Shown here one piece after another: positions 41,937 through 50,398 of a DNA stretch of 64,000 bases (positions are counted from its first letter, which is position 1; every line of letters begins with the position of its first letter). The notes under the pieces were generated by a model, which was not told where the DNA came from, searched no databases, and saw only the letters and a list, made by a program, of their open reading frames with translations. The position numbers and the translations under genes are program-made. Source of the DNA: Collinsella sp. (GTDB taxonomy: Bacteria; Actinomycetota; Coriobacteriia; Coriobacteriales; Coriobacteriaceae); NCBI GenBank assembly GCA_031296755.1, contig JAUMMZ010000045.1, positions 1 to 64,000 of the forward strand, given 5' to 3'.

Positions 41937-42011
41937 ATACGGCATTCCGTTCTAGATCGATTTCGGCACGAACCAGTATAGCGGTCGATCCCGCCCCAGG
42001 CGCATCGAAGA

Positions 42012-42044
42012 TTGGTGCATCGGGGACAGGTTGCTTTGCACCAA
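42012..42044. repeat. GGGGACAGGTT hairpin repeat, copy upstream of NA37
   Basis: TTGGTGCA (42012-42019) and TGCACCAA (42037-42044) enclose TCGGGGACAGGTTGCTT. A near copy lies at 43226-43256, so the hydrolase gene between them is bracketed by this repeat. Confidence 0.7.
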
Positions 42045-42047
42045 TGG

Positions 42048-43208
42048 TTAGCGCAGGAGCTCGGACTGCCAAGCCTCGAGCTGTTCTGCCAAGCTCTTGC
42101 CGGCAGCGGGCATGTCGATCTGGGGACGTTTGGGCAGAAGCGCACACTTAAGAATCGCAACGATAGTCTGCGAGACAAAGCGTCGCGTATCCTTGTCAAA
42201 GCCTTGCGCAGCCTGGAGCATCACAGGCAGGCTCTCGCGCAGATTCCCAGCGATATCCGCAAACCGCTCAGCACCCGTAGCCTCAAGCACGGAGAACAAC
42301 GCATCTACAAAACGCTCGCGCTCGTTAGGCGACACCGCAAGCAGCATCTCGCGAATGGAGCCATCAACGTATCGAGCACCGGCGGACAGGCGCTCACAGT
42401 ACACGAAGTCGCGACCATCAACCACCCAGCTAAAGGGATTATGCTGAAGCAGGCTGAACTCGGTGCTCTCAACGATGGCATAGTCCTCCTGTGTCTCGAA
42501 CATCATGCCAAAGATCGACGACCGAGGTAGCGTCTTGTCGATTCGACCGGATAGATCGGCGAAGGCGTTGCCGCTCAGAAACTCCTCGACGAAGCCCGGA
42601 CCATCATGGGAATACGCCCGTTCGATTCGCTCACGGGCGACATCGGGGCACATCGCCGCACCGTACACCGCAAGGTTTCCACCCTTGGAATGACCTCCGC
42701 ACAAAAGCGGCCCGTCAATCGCATCCGCCGCCTCGTCTACATAACGCGCCGCGGATTCCTGGGCCGGCACAGGACACCGGAACGCCATGTTAAAGTCCTC
42801 TTTCCAGCCCACAATCGTGCTGTCGGTCCCCCGGAAGGCAAGATAGCTAAACCCCGCCGGAAATCGGAACGTCATGGCCGCAAACTGCTCCGTTGTCTCG
42901 GCATCACTCACGCTACGATAGCCGCAAACACGAACGCCACGGTAGCGAGGGCTTGCTGCCACAGCCTCCAACAGGGCACGACTCCCCTCCGGATCCCACA
43001 GGTCGCCAATCATGTCTTGGTAGCACTCGGCGCGCAGCAGCTCGCGTACGTCTAGGCCCTGCCAGTTCGTCAGCTCCGCCATATCACCCGGCAAACGCAA
43101 ATAGGACAACCACGCAAAGACCAGGCTATCCACCGCGCAGAACGGCCGTTCCTCAAACGGATCAAACGCTGTCTGGGCATAGGTCAAAAAATTAGGCGAA
43201 TCCGACAT
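42048..43208 (-). CDS. Mbeg1-like (DUF2974) alpha/beta hydrolase
   Basis: 386 residues. The nucleophile elbow GGHSKGGNLA (about residue 175) and AFRGTDSTIVGWKED (about 125) identify a lipase-like alpha/beta hydrolase of the Mbeg1 group. No signal peptide is seen. The substrate is unknown. GGGAGGG precedes the ATG. Both ends are flanked by copies of the GGGGACAGGTT hairpin. Confidence 0.82.
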   Translation of the reverse strand: MSDSPNFLTYAQTAFDPFEERPFCAVDSLVFAWLSYLRLPGDMAELTNWQGLDVRELLRAECYQDMIGDLWDPEGSRALLEAVAASPRYRGVRVCGYRSVSDAETTEQFAAMTFRFPAGFSYLAFRGTDSTIVGWKEDFNMAFRCPVPAQESAARYVDEAADAIDGPLLCGGHSKGGNLAVYGAAMCPDVARERIERAYSHDGPGFVEEFLSGNAFADLSGRIDKTLPRSSIFGMMFETQEDYAIVESTEFSLLQHNPFSWVVDGRDFVYCERLSAGARYVDGSIREMLLAVSPNERERFVDALFSVLEATGAERFADIAGNLRESLPVMLQAAQGFDKDTRRFVSQTIVAILKCALLPKRPQIDMPAAGKSLAEQLEAWQSELLR

Positions 43209-43225
43209 GGCCCTCCCATCAACTA

Positions 43226-43256
43226 TGGTGCATTGGGGTCAGGTTACTTTGCACCA
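43226..43256. repeat. GGGGTCAGGTT hairpin repeat, copy upstream of the Mbeg1 gene
   Basis: TGGTGCA (43226-43232) and TGCACCA (43250-43256) enclose TTGGGGTCAGGTTACTT. It differs from 42012-42044 at a few positions only. Confidence 0.7.
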
Positions 43257-43258
43257 AA

Positions 43259-43291
43259 AAGGCGCCCGGGCCGTGTGGACCCGGACGCCTT
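43259..43291 (-). terminator. Terminator after ldh
   Basis: AAGGCG(C)CCGGG pairs with CCCGG(A)CGCCTT; the minus-strand 3' end is followed by TTT. Confidence 0.75.
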
Positions 43292-43322
43292 CATTGTAGC
43301 TTTTCGCTCTAGCGAGCTTGAT

Positions 43323-44273
43323 TTAGCAGGAGAAGTCGACGCTGTCGATGATGTCCTTGAGGGCCTTGGCGGAGGCGGTGAGCTCATGCTGCTCGTCATC
43401 GTTCAGCGGCACGGGGACGCGGCAGACGACGCCGTCGCGGCCAACGACCGTCGGCATGGAGATAGCCAGATCGGACAGGCCATACTCGCCCACCATGAGC
43501 GAGGAAACGGGCAGAACGGTCTGCTCATCGCGCATGACAGCGGTGCAGATGCGCTTGACGGCCATGGCGACGCCGTAGTAGGTGGCGTGCTTCTTCTCGA
43601 TGATGGTGTAGGCGGAGTTCTTGACGTCCTCGGCGATACGCTTCTCGGCAGCCTCGTGCTCCAGATGACCGTGAAGCTCGCAGAAGGTGTTCAGCGGAAC
43701 GCCAGCAACCTGAGCGCTGGACCAAGCGACAAACTCGGAGTCGCCGTGCTCGCCCATGACATAGGCCTGGACATCGCGCGGGTCAACCTCGACGTGGGCA
43801 CCAAGCATCTGCTGCAGACGGCCAGTGTCGAGCACGGTGCCGGAGCCGATGACATGGCCCTCGGGCAGGCCGGACATCTTGATGGCAGCATAGGTCAGAA
43901 CATCAACCGGGTTGGAGACGATTAGCAGAATGCCGTCGAAGCCGGACTTCTTAATCTCGGGGATAATGGACTTAAAGATGTTAACGTTCTTGTTGACCAG
44001 GTCCAGGCGGGTCTCACCGGGCTTCTGGGCAGCGCCAGCGGTGACGACGATCATGGCGGCGTCGGCGACATCGGAATAATCGCCGGCGTAGATCTTCATC
44101 GGCTCGGCAAACGTCATGCCGTGCGCGATATCCAGAGCCTCACCCTCGGCGCGGTTCTTGTCCACGTCGATGAGGACCATCTCGGAGAACAGACCGCTCT
44201 GCATCAGAGCGAACGCCGAAGACGAACCGACGAAACCGCAGCCGACAATAGCGACCTTCTTCTCGTTAACCAT
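43323..44273 (-). CDS. ldh: L-lactate dehydrogenase
   Basis: Reduces pyruvate to L-lactate and regenerates NAD. The 316-residue protein has VAIVGCGFVGSSSAF at the start, VTAGAAQKPGETRLDLV (about residue 80), IVSNPVDVLTY, the substrate-binding GTVLDTGRLQ and the catalytic His of GEHGDSE (about residue 178). The frame runs on to 44351, but GATGGGAGT precedes the ATG at 44273 and the homology begins there. Malate dehydrogenase is the nearest alternative, but the loop AQKPGETR favours lactate. Confidence 0.92.
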   Translation of the reverse strand: MVNEKKVAIVGCGFVGSSSAFALMQSGLFSEMVLIDVDKNRAEGEALDIAHGMTFAEPMKIYAGDYSDVADAAMIVVTAGAAQKPGETRLDLVNKNVNIFKSIIPEIKKSGFDGILLIVSNPVDVLTYAAIKMSGLPEGHVIGSGTVLDTGRLQQMLGAHVEVDPRDVQAYVMGEHGDSEFVAWSSAQVAGVPLNTFCELHGHLEHEAAEKRIAEDVKNSAYTIIEKKHATYYGVAMAVKRICTAVMRDEQTVLPVSSLMVGEYGLSDLAISMPTVVGRDGVVCRVPVPLNDDEQHELTASAKALKDIIDSVDFSC

Positions 44274-44299
44274 TAGAAACTCCCATCTCTCTCCACAAA

Positions 44300-44330
44300 C
44301 AAGCCGCCCGGGAACGACCCGAGCGGCTTG
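44300..44330 (-). terminator. Hairpin in the ldh leader
   Basis: CAAGCCGC (44300-44307) pairs with GCGGCTTG (44323-44330), with inner CGGG/CCCG. On the minus strand TTTGT follows. It stands about 27 bases before ldh, so it may end the upstream transcript or attenuate ldh; a CATAAT box lies just upstream on the minus strand. Confidence 0.6.
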
Positions 44331-44474
44331 TCGTAATCCCAATACATCCAATCGGGACTTTGATTATGCCCCTATTCGCAGCCGAAAATCGACCGTTTAC
44401 CGAAATTGTTTGCAGTATTCGTAAAATAACTGCACGAAATCGGTTTCGAGCTATTGACGGGCCGAAACAGGTTT

Positions 44475-45638
44475 CTAATACAGGCCCGCCTCGCGAATGG
44501 CCTCGACAGCCAAAGCGATCTGATCGGGCGGCAGGACCAGCGCCATGCGCACGTGCCCCTCGCCCGAAGGACCAAAACTCGCGCCCGGCGTCACCACAAC
44601 GCCGGCCTTCTCCATGAGCTCCTCGCAAAACGCCATGGAATCGGTGCGACCACCGGGAAGCTTGGCCCACACAAACATAGAGCCATGCGCGTTGGGACGC
44701 TCCCAGCCCAGGCCCTCAAGACCGTCGCACAGGGCATCGCGGCGTTCCTGGTACTTCAGACGCTGCGCCTCGACCTCATCGCGCGGACCGTTCAGGCAGG
44801 CGATGGCAGCCTTCTGAATCGGGAAGAACATACCAAAGTCGATCTGGCCGCGCAGCTTGGCAAAGGCCGAGACCACATCCTCGCGACCGACCAAAAAGCC
44901 GATGCGTGCGCCGGTGACGTTAAACGACTTAGAGAGCGAGAAGAACTCCACGCCCACATCGAGCGCGCCAGGGTACTGCAGGAAGCTGCCACCCGGCTCG
45001 CCGTCGAACACGATATCGGAGTAGGCATTGTCATGCACGATCAACAGATCATGCTCGCGGGCAAAGGCGATAATCTCCTCGTAGACCTCGGGCGTGCCCA
45101 CCGAGCCGACCGGGTTGGCGGGCAGCGACACGATCATATACTTGGCGCGATCGGCCACCTCGGGATCGATGCCCGCCACATAGGGCAGGTAATTGTGCTC
45201 GGCAACCAACGGATAGTACTCGAGCTTGGCATCGGCGATCTTGGCACCCGCCTCAAAGACCGGGTAGCACGGATCGGGAACCAGAATGGTGTCACCCGGA
45301 TCGAGCAGGGCCAGGCCCAAATGGCCCACGCCCTCCTGCGTGCCGTTGCACGACTGCACCATAGACGGCGTAATGCCCGAAACGCCAAAGCGACGCTCAT
45401 AGTAATCGCACACGGCCTGCTTGAGTTCGGGCAGGTCGCGCAGGGCATACTTCCACATCTCGGGATCTTGGGCTGCCTGCGTGAGCGCCTCGACCACATG
45501 GTCGTACGGCTTAAAATCGGGCGTGCCCACGCTCATGTTGTAAATGGTCTTGCCCTGAGCCTTCAGCGCGAGAAGCTTGTTGTTGAGCGAGGCGAAGACC
45601 TCCGCGCCAAAGCGGTCGAGACGCTGCGATGCCTGCAT
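44475..45638 (-). CDS. Class I/II aminotransferase
   Basis: PLP-dependent aminotransferase of 387 residues. MSVGTPDFKP lies near residue 35, CNGTQEGVGHLGLALLDPGD follows, LPANPVGSVG near residue 170 and the PLP lysine in FFSLSKSFNVTGARIG near residue 232. The form is close to LL-diaminopimelate aminotransferases and related enzymes, so it could supply the aminotransferase step of the N-acetyl-DAP pathway, though it is 4 kb from the other dap genes. Alanine- or aromatic-type activity is possible. AAAGGTGG precedes the ATG at 45638. Confidence 0.85.
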   Translation of the reverse strand: MQASQRLDRFGAEVFASLNNKLLALKAQGKTIYNMSVGTPDFKPYDHVVEALTQAAQDPEMWKYALRDLPELKQAVCDYYERRFGVSGITPSMVQSCNGTQEGVGHLGLALLDPGDTILVPDPCYPVFEAGAKIADAKLEYYPLVAEHNYLPYVAGIDPEVADRAKYMIVSLPANPVGSVGTPEVYEEIIAFAREHDLLIVHDNAYSDIVFDGEPGGSFLQYPGALDVGVEFFSLSKSFNVTGARIGFLVGREDVVSAFAKLRGQIDFGMFFPIQKAAIACLNGPRDEVEAQRLKYQERRDALCDGLEGLGWERPNAHGSMFVWAKLPGGRTDSMAFCEELMEKAGVVVTPGASFGPSGEGHVRMALVLPPDQIALAVEAIREAGLY

Positions 45639-45657
45639 GGTGCCACCTTTCGATATG

Positions 45658-45687
45658 AAAAACGCGGCGCTCCGACAAGAGCGCCGC
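45658..45687 (-). terminator. Terminator between nadE and the aminotransferase gene
   Basis: On the minus strand GCGGCGCTC and GAGCGCCGC form a perfect stem followed by TTTTT, 20 bases before the aminotransferase start. It ends the nadE transcript, or attenuates the next gene. Confidence 0.75.
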
Positions 45688-45756
45688 GCGATACGGGCCA
45701 TCAGATTGCAAAAGTGTAACGCTTGCAACCCCCGTATTGGTTCAATTTAGCCAACC

Positions 45757-47757
45757 TTAGTCAACCGGATTGAGCGCATCGATCTGCGCAAGCCACAGAC
45801 GCGAGCTGGCGTCACTCGGCATACGCCAATCGCCGCGCGGGCTGAGCGTCACCGAGCCCACCTTGGGACCATCGGGCAGGCAGCTGCGCTTAAACTGCTG
45901 GGCAAAGAAGCGACGGTAGAACGTACGTAGCCACGTGTGGACGGTCTTGGCGTCGTAGACGCCCTCGAAGCTCTTGAGCGCCATGCGGTAGATCTTGCCC
46001 GGCTCAAAGCCAAAACGCAGCAGGTAGTAGAGGAAGTAGTCGTGCAACTCGTACGGGCCCACCAAATCCTCGGTCTTCTGCGCAATCTCGCCGTCGCCCG
46101 TGGGAGGCAGAAGCTCGGGGGACACCGGCGTATCGAGGATATCGAGCAAGACCTCGGCAATGCGCCCGCCAAAGACATCGGCGGCATAGCGTACCAGATG
46201 GCGCACAAGCGTCTTGGGCACGCTCGCGTTGACGGCGTACATGCTCATGTGGTCGCCGTTATAGGTAGCCCAGCCGAGCGCCAGCTCCGACAGGTCGCCC
46301 GTGCCAATGACAAAACCGCCAGCCTGGTTGGCCAAATCCATCAGAATCTGCGTACGCTCGCGCGCCTGGCTGTTCTCGTAGGTCACGTCCTGCACGGTCG
46401 GATCATGCTCGATATCCTTAAAGTGCTGCTCCACGGCAGCATGGATCGAGACCTCGCGAAAGCTCACGCCTAGGTCGCGAGCGAGCGACTCGGCATTGGA
46501 CTTGGTGCGGTGCGTCGTGCCAAAGCCGGGCATGGACACGGCCGTGATACCGGTGCGCGGCAGGCCCAAGGCGTCGAACGCACGCACGGTCACGAGGAGC
46601 GCCAGCGTGGAATCGAGGCCGCCCGAAAGGCCGATGACGGCCGCCTTGGTGCCCGTATGGGCAAGGCGGGTCTTGAGGCCGGCGGTCTGCAGGTCGAGGA
46701 TAGTCTCGCAACGCTCAGCCAGATCACCGTGGTCGGCCGGCACAAAGGGAGCGCGGGGGAAGACTCGGTCGATGTCGAGCGCATCGCGCAGGACAGGTTC
46801 TTCGGCCAGTACGCCCTCAAACGAAAACTCAACGGTCGCGGATTCCGGCGCATCGTCGGTGCGCGTCCACGTCGTCGAGCGACGGCGCTCGGCAACCAGG
46901 CGGTCAAGGTCAACGTCGGCGATGGCCATATCGCAGGTAAGCAGTTTGGTCGCGGCGAGCTTGGAGCCGTTTTCGTAGACGAGGTTCTCACCCGCAAAGA
47001 CCATGTCAGTCGTGGACTCGCCCTCGCTCGCGTCCGCGTAGGCATAGGCGCAGTACAGGCGCGCACTCTGATTGGAGATGAGGCTGCGGCGATAGTCTGC
47101 CTTACCGATAATCTCGTCCGAGGCCGACGGGTTGAGGATCACCGTCGCACCGGCAAGCGCCATCTCGGTCGAAGGCGGCGCCGGCACCCACAGGTCCTCG
47201 CAGACCTCAACGCCCAGCACCAGGTCCTCGGCGCCCTCATCACAGCAGCGGTAGACAAGCCCCGAACCCAGCGGAACCGGACCCTGACCGGCAAATTCAA
47301 CCCACACGGGATCTGTGGGCGCCGGAGCAAACCAGCGGCGCTCGTAGAACTCGCCATAGTTGGGCAGATACTTCTTGGCCGTGAGGCCCAAAAGCTCACC
47401 CGCGCAGCACACGGCGGCGCAGTTGTAGATATTCTCGGCAACTGCAACGGGAAGACCGATGGTAAAGACAATCGGCAGCTCACGAGTCACATCGAGGATA
47501 TGCACCAAAGCAGCCTCGCAGGCATGCAGTAATGTGCGGTTATGGAACAGATCGGCCGCGGTATAGCCGCACAAGTTAAGCTCGGGCAGCACCAGAGCAC
47601 GAACGCCGCGCTCGGCAGCCTCGCGAACAGCCGCCAACGCAACCTCGGCATTGCCCTCGACATCGGCAACGCGAATCTGCGGCGACGCCGCCGCCACACG
47701 CAAAAAGCCATCGTTCTTATTAGCCGAAACGCAGCATTGCCTTGTTGATCTGGACAC
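45757..47757 (-). CDS. nadE: Glutamine-dependent NAD synthetase
   Basis: Makes NAD from deamido-NAD, ATP and glutamine. The N-terminal nitrilase-type amidase domain (about residues 18-290) has the triad: Glu in LPELNLCGY, Lys in KKYLPNYGEF and Cys in GVEVCEDLW. The NAD synthetase domain (about 340-640) has the PP-loop GLSGGLDSTLAL and GTGDLSELALGWATY. The 666-residue length fits the two-domain form. The start is GTG, with AAGGGGC upstream. A strong terminator follows. Confidence 0.94.
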   Translation of the reverse strand: MSRSTRQCCVSANKNDGFLRVAAASPQIRVADVEGNAEVALAAVREAAERGVRALVLPELNLCGYTAADLFHNRTLLHACEAALVHILDVTRELPIVFTIGLPVAVAENIYNCAAVCCAGELLGLTAKKYLPNYGEFYERRWFAPAPTDPVWVEFAGQGPVPLGSGLVYRCCDEGAEDLVLGVEVCEDLWVPAPPSTEMALAGATVILNPSASDEIIGKADYRRSLISNQSARLYCAYAYADASEGESTTDMVFAGENLVYENGSKLAATKLLTCDMAIADVDLDRLVAERRRSTTWTRTDDAPESATVEFSFEGVLAEEPVLRDALDIDRVFPRAPFVPADHGDLAERCETILDLQTAGLKTRLAHTGTKAAVIGLSGGLDSTLALLVTVRAFDALGLPRTGITAVSMPGFGTTHRTKSNAESLARDLGVSFREVSIHAAVEQHFKDIEHDPTVQDVTYENSQARERTQILMDLANQAGGFVIGTGDLSELALGWATYNGDHMSMYAVNASVPKTLVRHLVRYAADVFGGRIAEVLLDILDTPVSPELLPPTGDGEIAQKTEDLVGPYELHDYFLYYLLRFGFEPGKIYRMALKSFEGVYDAKTVHTWLRTFYRRFFAQQFKRSCLPDGPKVGSVTLSPRGDWRMPSDASSRLWLAQIDALNPVD

Positions 47758-47888
47758 TGGAGGCCCCTTCTACCCTGAGATTCAGTCTAACGAACGTTCA
47801 CATACCTCTAACTAGCCAAAGCAACCTCCCAGTTTACTGAGAGGCCAACCTGTGCTAAGAGCATGTATTTCAAAAAAATCTTTAATTA

Positions 47889-47921
47889 AAAAAGGAGAAA
47901 TCGATAATCGACTTCTCCTTT
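47889..47921 (-). terminator. Terminator of the radical SAM/peptide operon
   Basis: AAAGGAGAA and TTCTCCTTT, with inner TCGA/TCGA, form the stem; on the minus strand it is followed by TTTTTTAATT. Confidence 0.85.
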
Positions 47922-47945
47922 AAGCGAGGCGAGTAAATTCCGAAA

Positions 47946-48056
47946 CTAATGGCAGAATTTATCCATGTAGTCCTCAAAGTCGAACACTTCTACCACGACG
48001 CCCTCTTCCTGAAACTCTTTCAGTTGCTCCAAGAGATCTTTGTTAATAACGTCCAT
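47946..48056 (-). CDS. Putative RiPP precursor peptide, 36 residues
   Basis: GAGGAGG, six or seven bases before an ATG, opens a 36-codon frame on the minus strand. The peptide begins MDVINKDLLEQLKEF and ends DYMDKFCH. It is strongly acidic, and the N-terminal half can form an amphipathic helix as leader peptides do. The C-terminal third carries VVVEVFDFEDY and one Cys, possible modification sites. The gene starts 14 bases after the radical SAM stop, has a very strong ribosome site and is followed by a terminator. The RiPP role is inferred from context; it might also be a small regulatory protein. It is not in any named family I recognise. Confidence 0.72.
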   Translation of the reverse strand: MDVINKDLLEQLKEFQEEGVVVEVFDFEDYMDKFCH

Positions 48057-48069
48057 GCAGAAACCTCCT

Positions 48070-50391
48070 CTATCTAATCAATTGTAGTATATCTGCTTTC
48101 ATGCAATTATCAACCAACTTGTTTAATTGCTCCTCGTTTGCCGATAGTCCCTCTTTTTTCAAAATGTCGCGCACCTCGTTCTTAGTAATCGGCTTTTCAA
48201 ACAACGAAAGCAAAGCGAACGAAAAATCATTAACCGCACACATTCTATGGGTGGCACAACTCAGCAGTACTCTTAACCCCTCTTTTGAGCGTCCGACTTC
48301 TTTCACAAACGAACTTTTAACCAATTGAAAACCATTATCGTGCATTACATAATCGGCATCGATATTTGTATTCAGCAATCCATAATGCAACAGTTCTTCT
48401 ATCGCCCTTGTCAGCTCGAGATCGCCCTGATCAAGAATAAGAGAAATGCTACAATCAGCCTCCAATAAACGGGCCAACTTAAGGTATACCAACTGGGAAA
48501 CAGCATAGACATGATGGTATTCAGAATTATAGAAGTAGGCAAATGGCTCAACGAGCACGACAGAGGTCTTGGAATCCAGCCAGATTCGATCAGCTGGATT
48601 TAGACTAGTTAGCCGTCGCTTTACTTTGGTCAAATGTCCCTTATACCTGACAGCGTGAATAGAATCTAGGATCCAGGTCACCTCTGAAATATGAAGCCGC
48701 TGGGGCAAGTCAATTGTGTCGCTACCGTTTATGACCTCTTGCATATAAAAATCAATATGATGCTCATCAGATAAGGATTTTGCTTCATTTAAAGTTAAAC
48801 CAGTGCCTGAAACATAATCCACTTCGAGGCGCAAATCCTCATATTGGGACTTCGGCATTACAGAGACACCATACTTATCGGGATGATTCCAAACATCCGA
48901 CCCCATAACGAGACCAAAATTCGTAAATCCTCTCGTGGAATATGGAACACCACATACCTGTTTTGAATAATTCAAAACATTCTCTGTATAAGCTAAGGTG
49001 TTCAGAGCCTCTTCTTTAGTTTCGGTCGGAAAGCCAATCATAAAGAATAGATGAACAGGAATACCCGCATTGAGACAATCATGGATATTGCGATCAATCC
49101 AATCAACTCTCGTGTTCTTCTTCATTAGATCAAGAACTCTTTGGTTGTATGACTCGAGGCCAAACTGAATCTGCCTACATCCACTTTGGTATATCTTGTT
49201 GAAAACGTCTGTACTTAGGGTTGGAGAGAACCTCGTTTCTCCATGCCAGAAAAACGTTTTTCCCGATGCGTTTATTTCATCCGCGAGTTGCTCCATTCTT
49301 TTGCCTTCGAATGTTTCATCCACAAAAGAGAAAACTCTCGTGCCGTATTTTTCATTTAACCGACACATTATTTCAAATACTCTCGATATGGGCATCTTTC
49401 GGTAACAACCACCAGTAGCACCGGGAATGGTGCAGAAGGCGCAATGATTAAAACACTGCCTAGAGGAATAAACCGGCAATATTAACTCAGGCATGAAGTA
49501 TTTAGAAAGGGCGAAGCCATCGAAATCGGGAACTGTATCGTTGATAAATGTTTGCTCAATCCGATGGTTTTTATATATCTTTCCACCTTTAGCATGGCAA
49601 AGGTTTGGAACACAGTCGAGATTGTCATCACCAGAGTCAAGAGCCTCAAGAAGACGTGCAAGCGGCTCTTCGCCGTCATACATCATTATCGAATCAATGT
49701 ATTCAAAAAAGGGATGCCATTCTTTCATGCAGTCATCTGCTAAACGAGTAATGTAATTGCCGCCCAATGAGACGTGTTTAACAGATGGACATTCTTCTTT
49801 AATCAGTTTCGCTAACGTAACTGCGGAAATCAATTGGAAACAGCCGCTCACCGAAATCCCAATAAACTCGATTTTTTCCCTCTGAATACGCTTAAGAAAG
49901 GCAGTTTCATAGAAGGAAATAAACGGATTATGCAAGGTATCCGCAAGCGATTTCATTATTTCTGGTGTCGAATAATAATCATAGGGCAGATCTATGGAGT
50001 TGAACGTGTATTTAACTCCATATGAGACGTGATTTATGATATAGAGTGCATTTCTAAAAATGTTTTCAGCATATTGTCTTTCTTTTAGATTAAAGTATCT
50101 CTTTGATCTGAAAATATCTTTTGCTTCGTCAACATTAAGTGCTGACTTTTGTATCAACTCGATTGTTAATTGAACATTCGAACTAAACGAATCCTTTGAT
50201 TCCCGATACCTTTTACAGCACTCTTCGACATGTCTAAAAGATAGGAGGTCATCGTAAAATTCCACGTTTAAGTCAACAATGTCAACTTTGTATTGTTCAA
50301 CCTCTTGAAGATATGACTTCAAAACAGGCAAGGCAAGATACGGCCCCACTGGACTCCATCCTGGGGGAAATACTAAAAGCGTTTTAGGCAT
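48070..50391 (-). CDS. B12-binding-type radical SAM protein, probable peptide-modifying enzyme
   Basis: 773 residues. The start, KTLLVFPPGWSPVGPYLALP, is that of a B12-binding domain (about 1-230). The radical SAM domain (about 300-520) has the cluster motif C313-FNH-C317-AF-C320 (CxxxCxxC) and FHMIGFPTE-like IGFPTETKEEAL near residue 420. The last 90 residues (VNDFSFALLSLFEKPITKNE onward) look like a PqqD-like peptide-recognition domain. Such proteins make C-methylations or ring and crosslink changes on peptides. It lies eight bases after the MFS gene and just before a 36-codon peptide gene. It is AT-rich, unlike the flanking DNA. Confidence 0.85.
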   Translation of the reverse strand: MPKTLLVFPPGWSPVGPYLALPVLKSYLQEVEQYKVDIVDLNVEFYDDLLSFRHVEECCKRYRESKDSFSSNVQLTIELIQKSALNVDEAKDIFRSKRYFNLKERQYAENIFRNALYIINHVSYGVKYTFNSIDLPYDYYSTPEIMKSLADTLHNPFISFYETAFLKRIQREKIEFIGISVSGCFQLISAVTLAKLIKEECPSVKHVSLGGNYITRLADDCMKEWHPFFEYIDSIMMYDGEEPLARLLEALDSGDDNLDCVPNLCHAKGGKIYKNHRIEQTFINDTVPDFDGFALSKYFMPELILPVYSSRQCFNHCAFCTIPGATGGCYRKMPISRVFEIMCRLNEKYGTRVFSFVDETFEGKRMEQLADEINASGKTFFWHGETRFSPTLSTDVFNKIYQSGCRQIQFGLESYNQRVLDLMKKNTRVDWIDRNIHDCLNAGIPVHLFFMIGFPTETKEEALNTLAYTENVLNYSKQVCGVPYSTRGFTNFGLVMGSDVWNHPDKYGVSVMPKSQYEDLRLEVDYVSGTGLTLNEAKSLSDEHHIDFYMQEVINGSDTIDLPQRLHISEVTWILDSIHAVRYKGHLTKVKRRLTSLNPADRIWLDSKTSVVLVEPFAYFYNSEYHHVYAVSQLVYLKLARLLEADCSISLILDQGDLELTRAIEELLHYGLLNTNIDADYVMHDNGFQLVKSSFVKEVGRSKEGLRVLLSCATHRMCAVNDFSFALLSLFEKPITKNEVRDILKKEGLSANEEQLNKLVDNCMKADILQLIR

Positions 50392-50398
50392 ATCAACG

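Noticed and set aside
47758..47888. Possible promoter or further small gene between nadE and the island terminator
   Set aside because: AT-rich, but no frame with a ribosome site was found, and promoter boxes were too weak to place.
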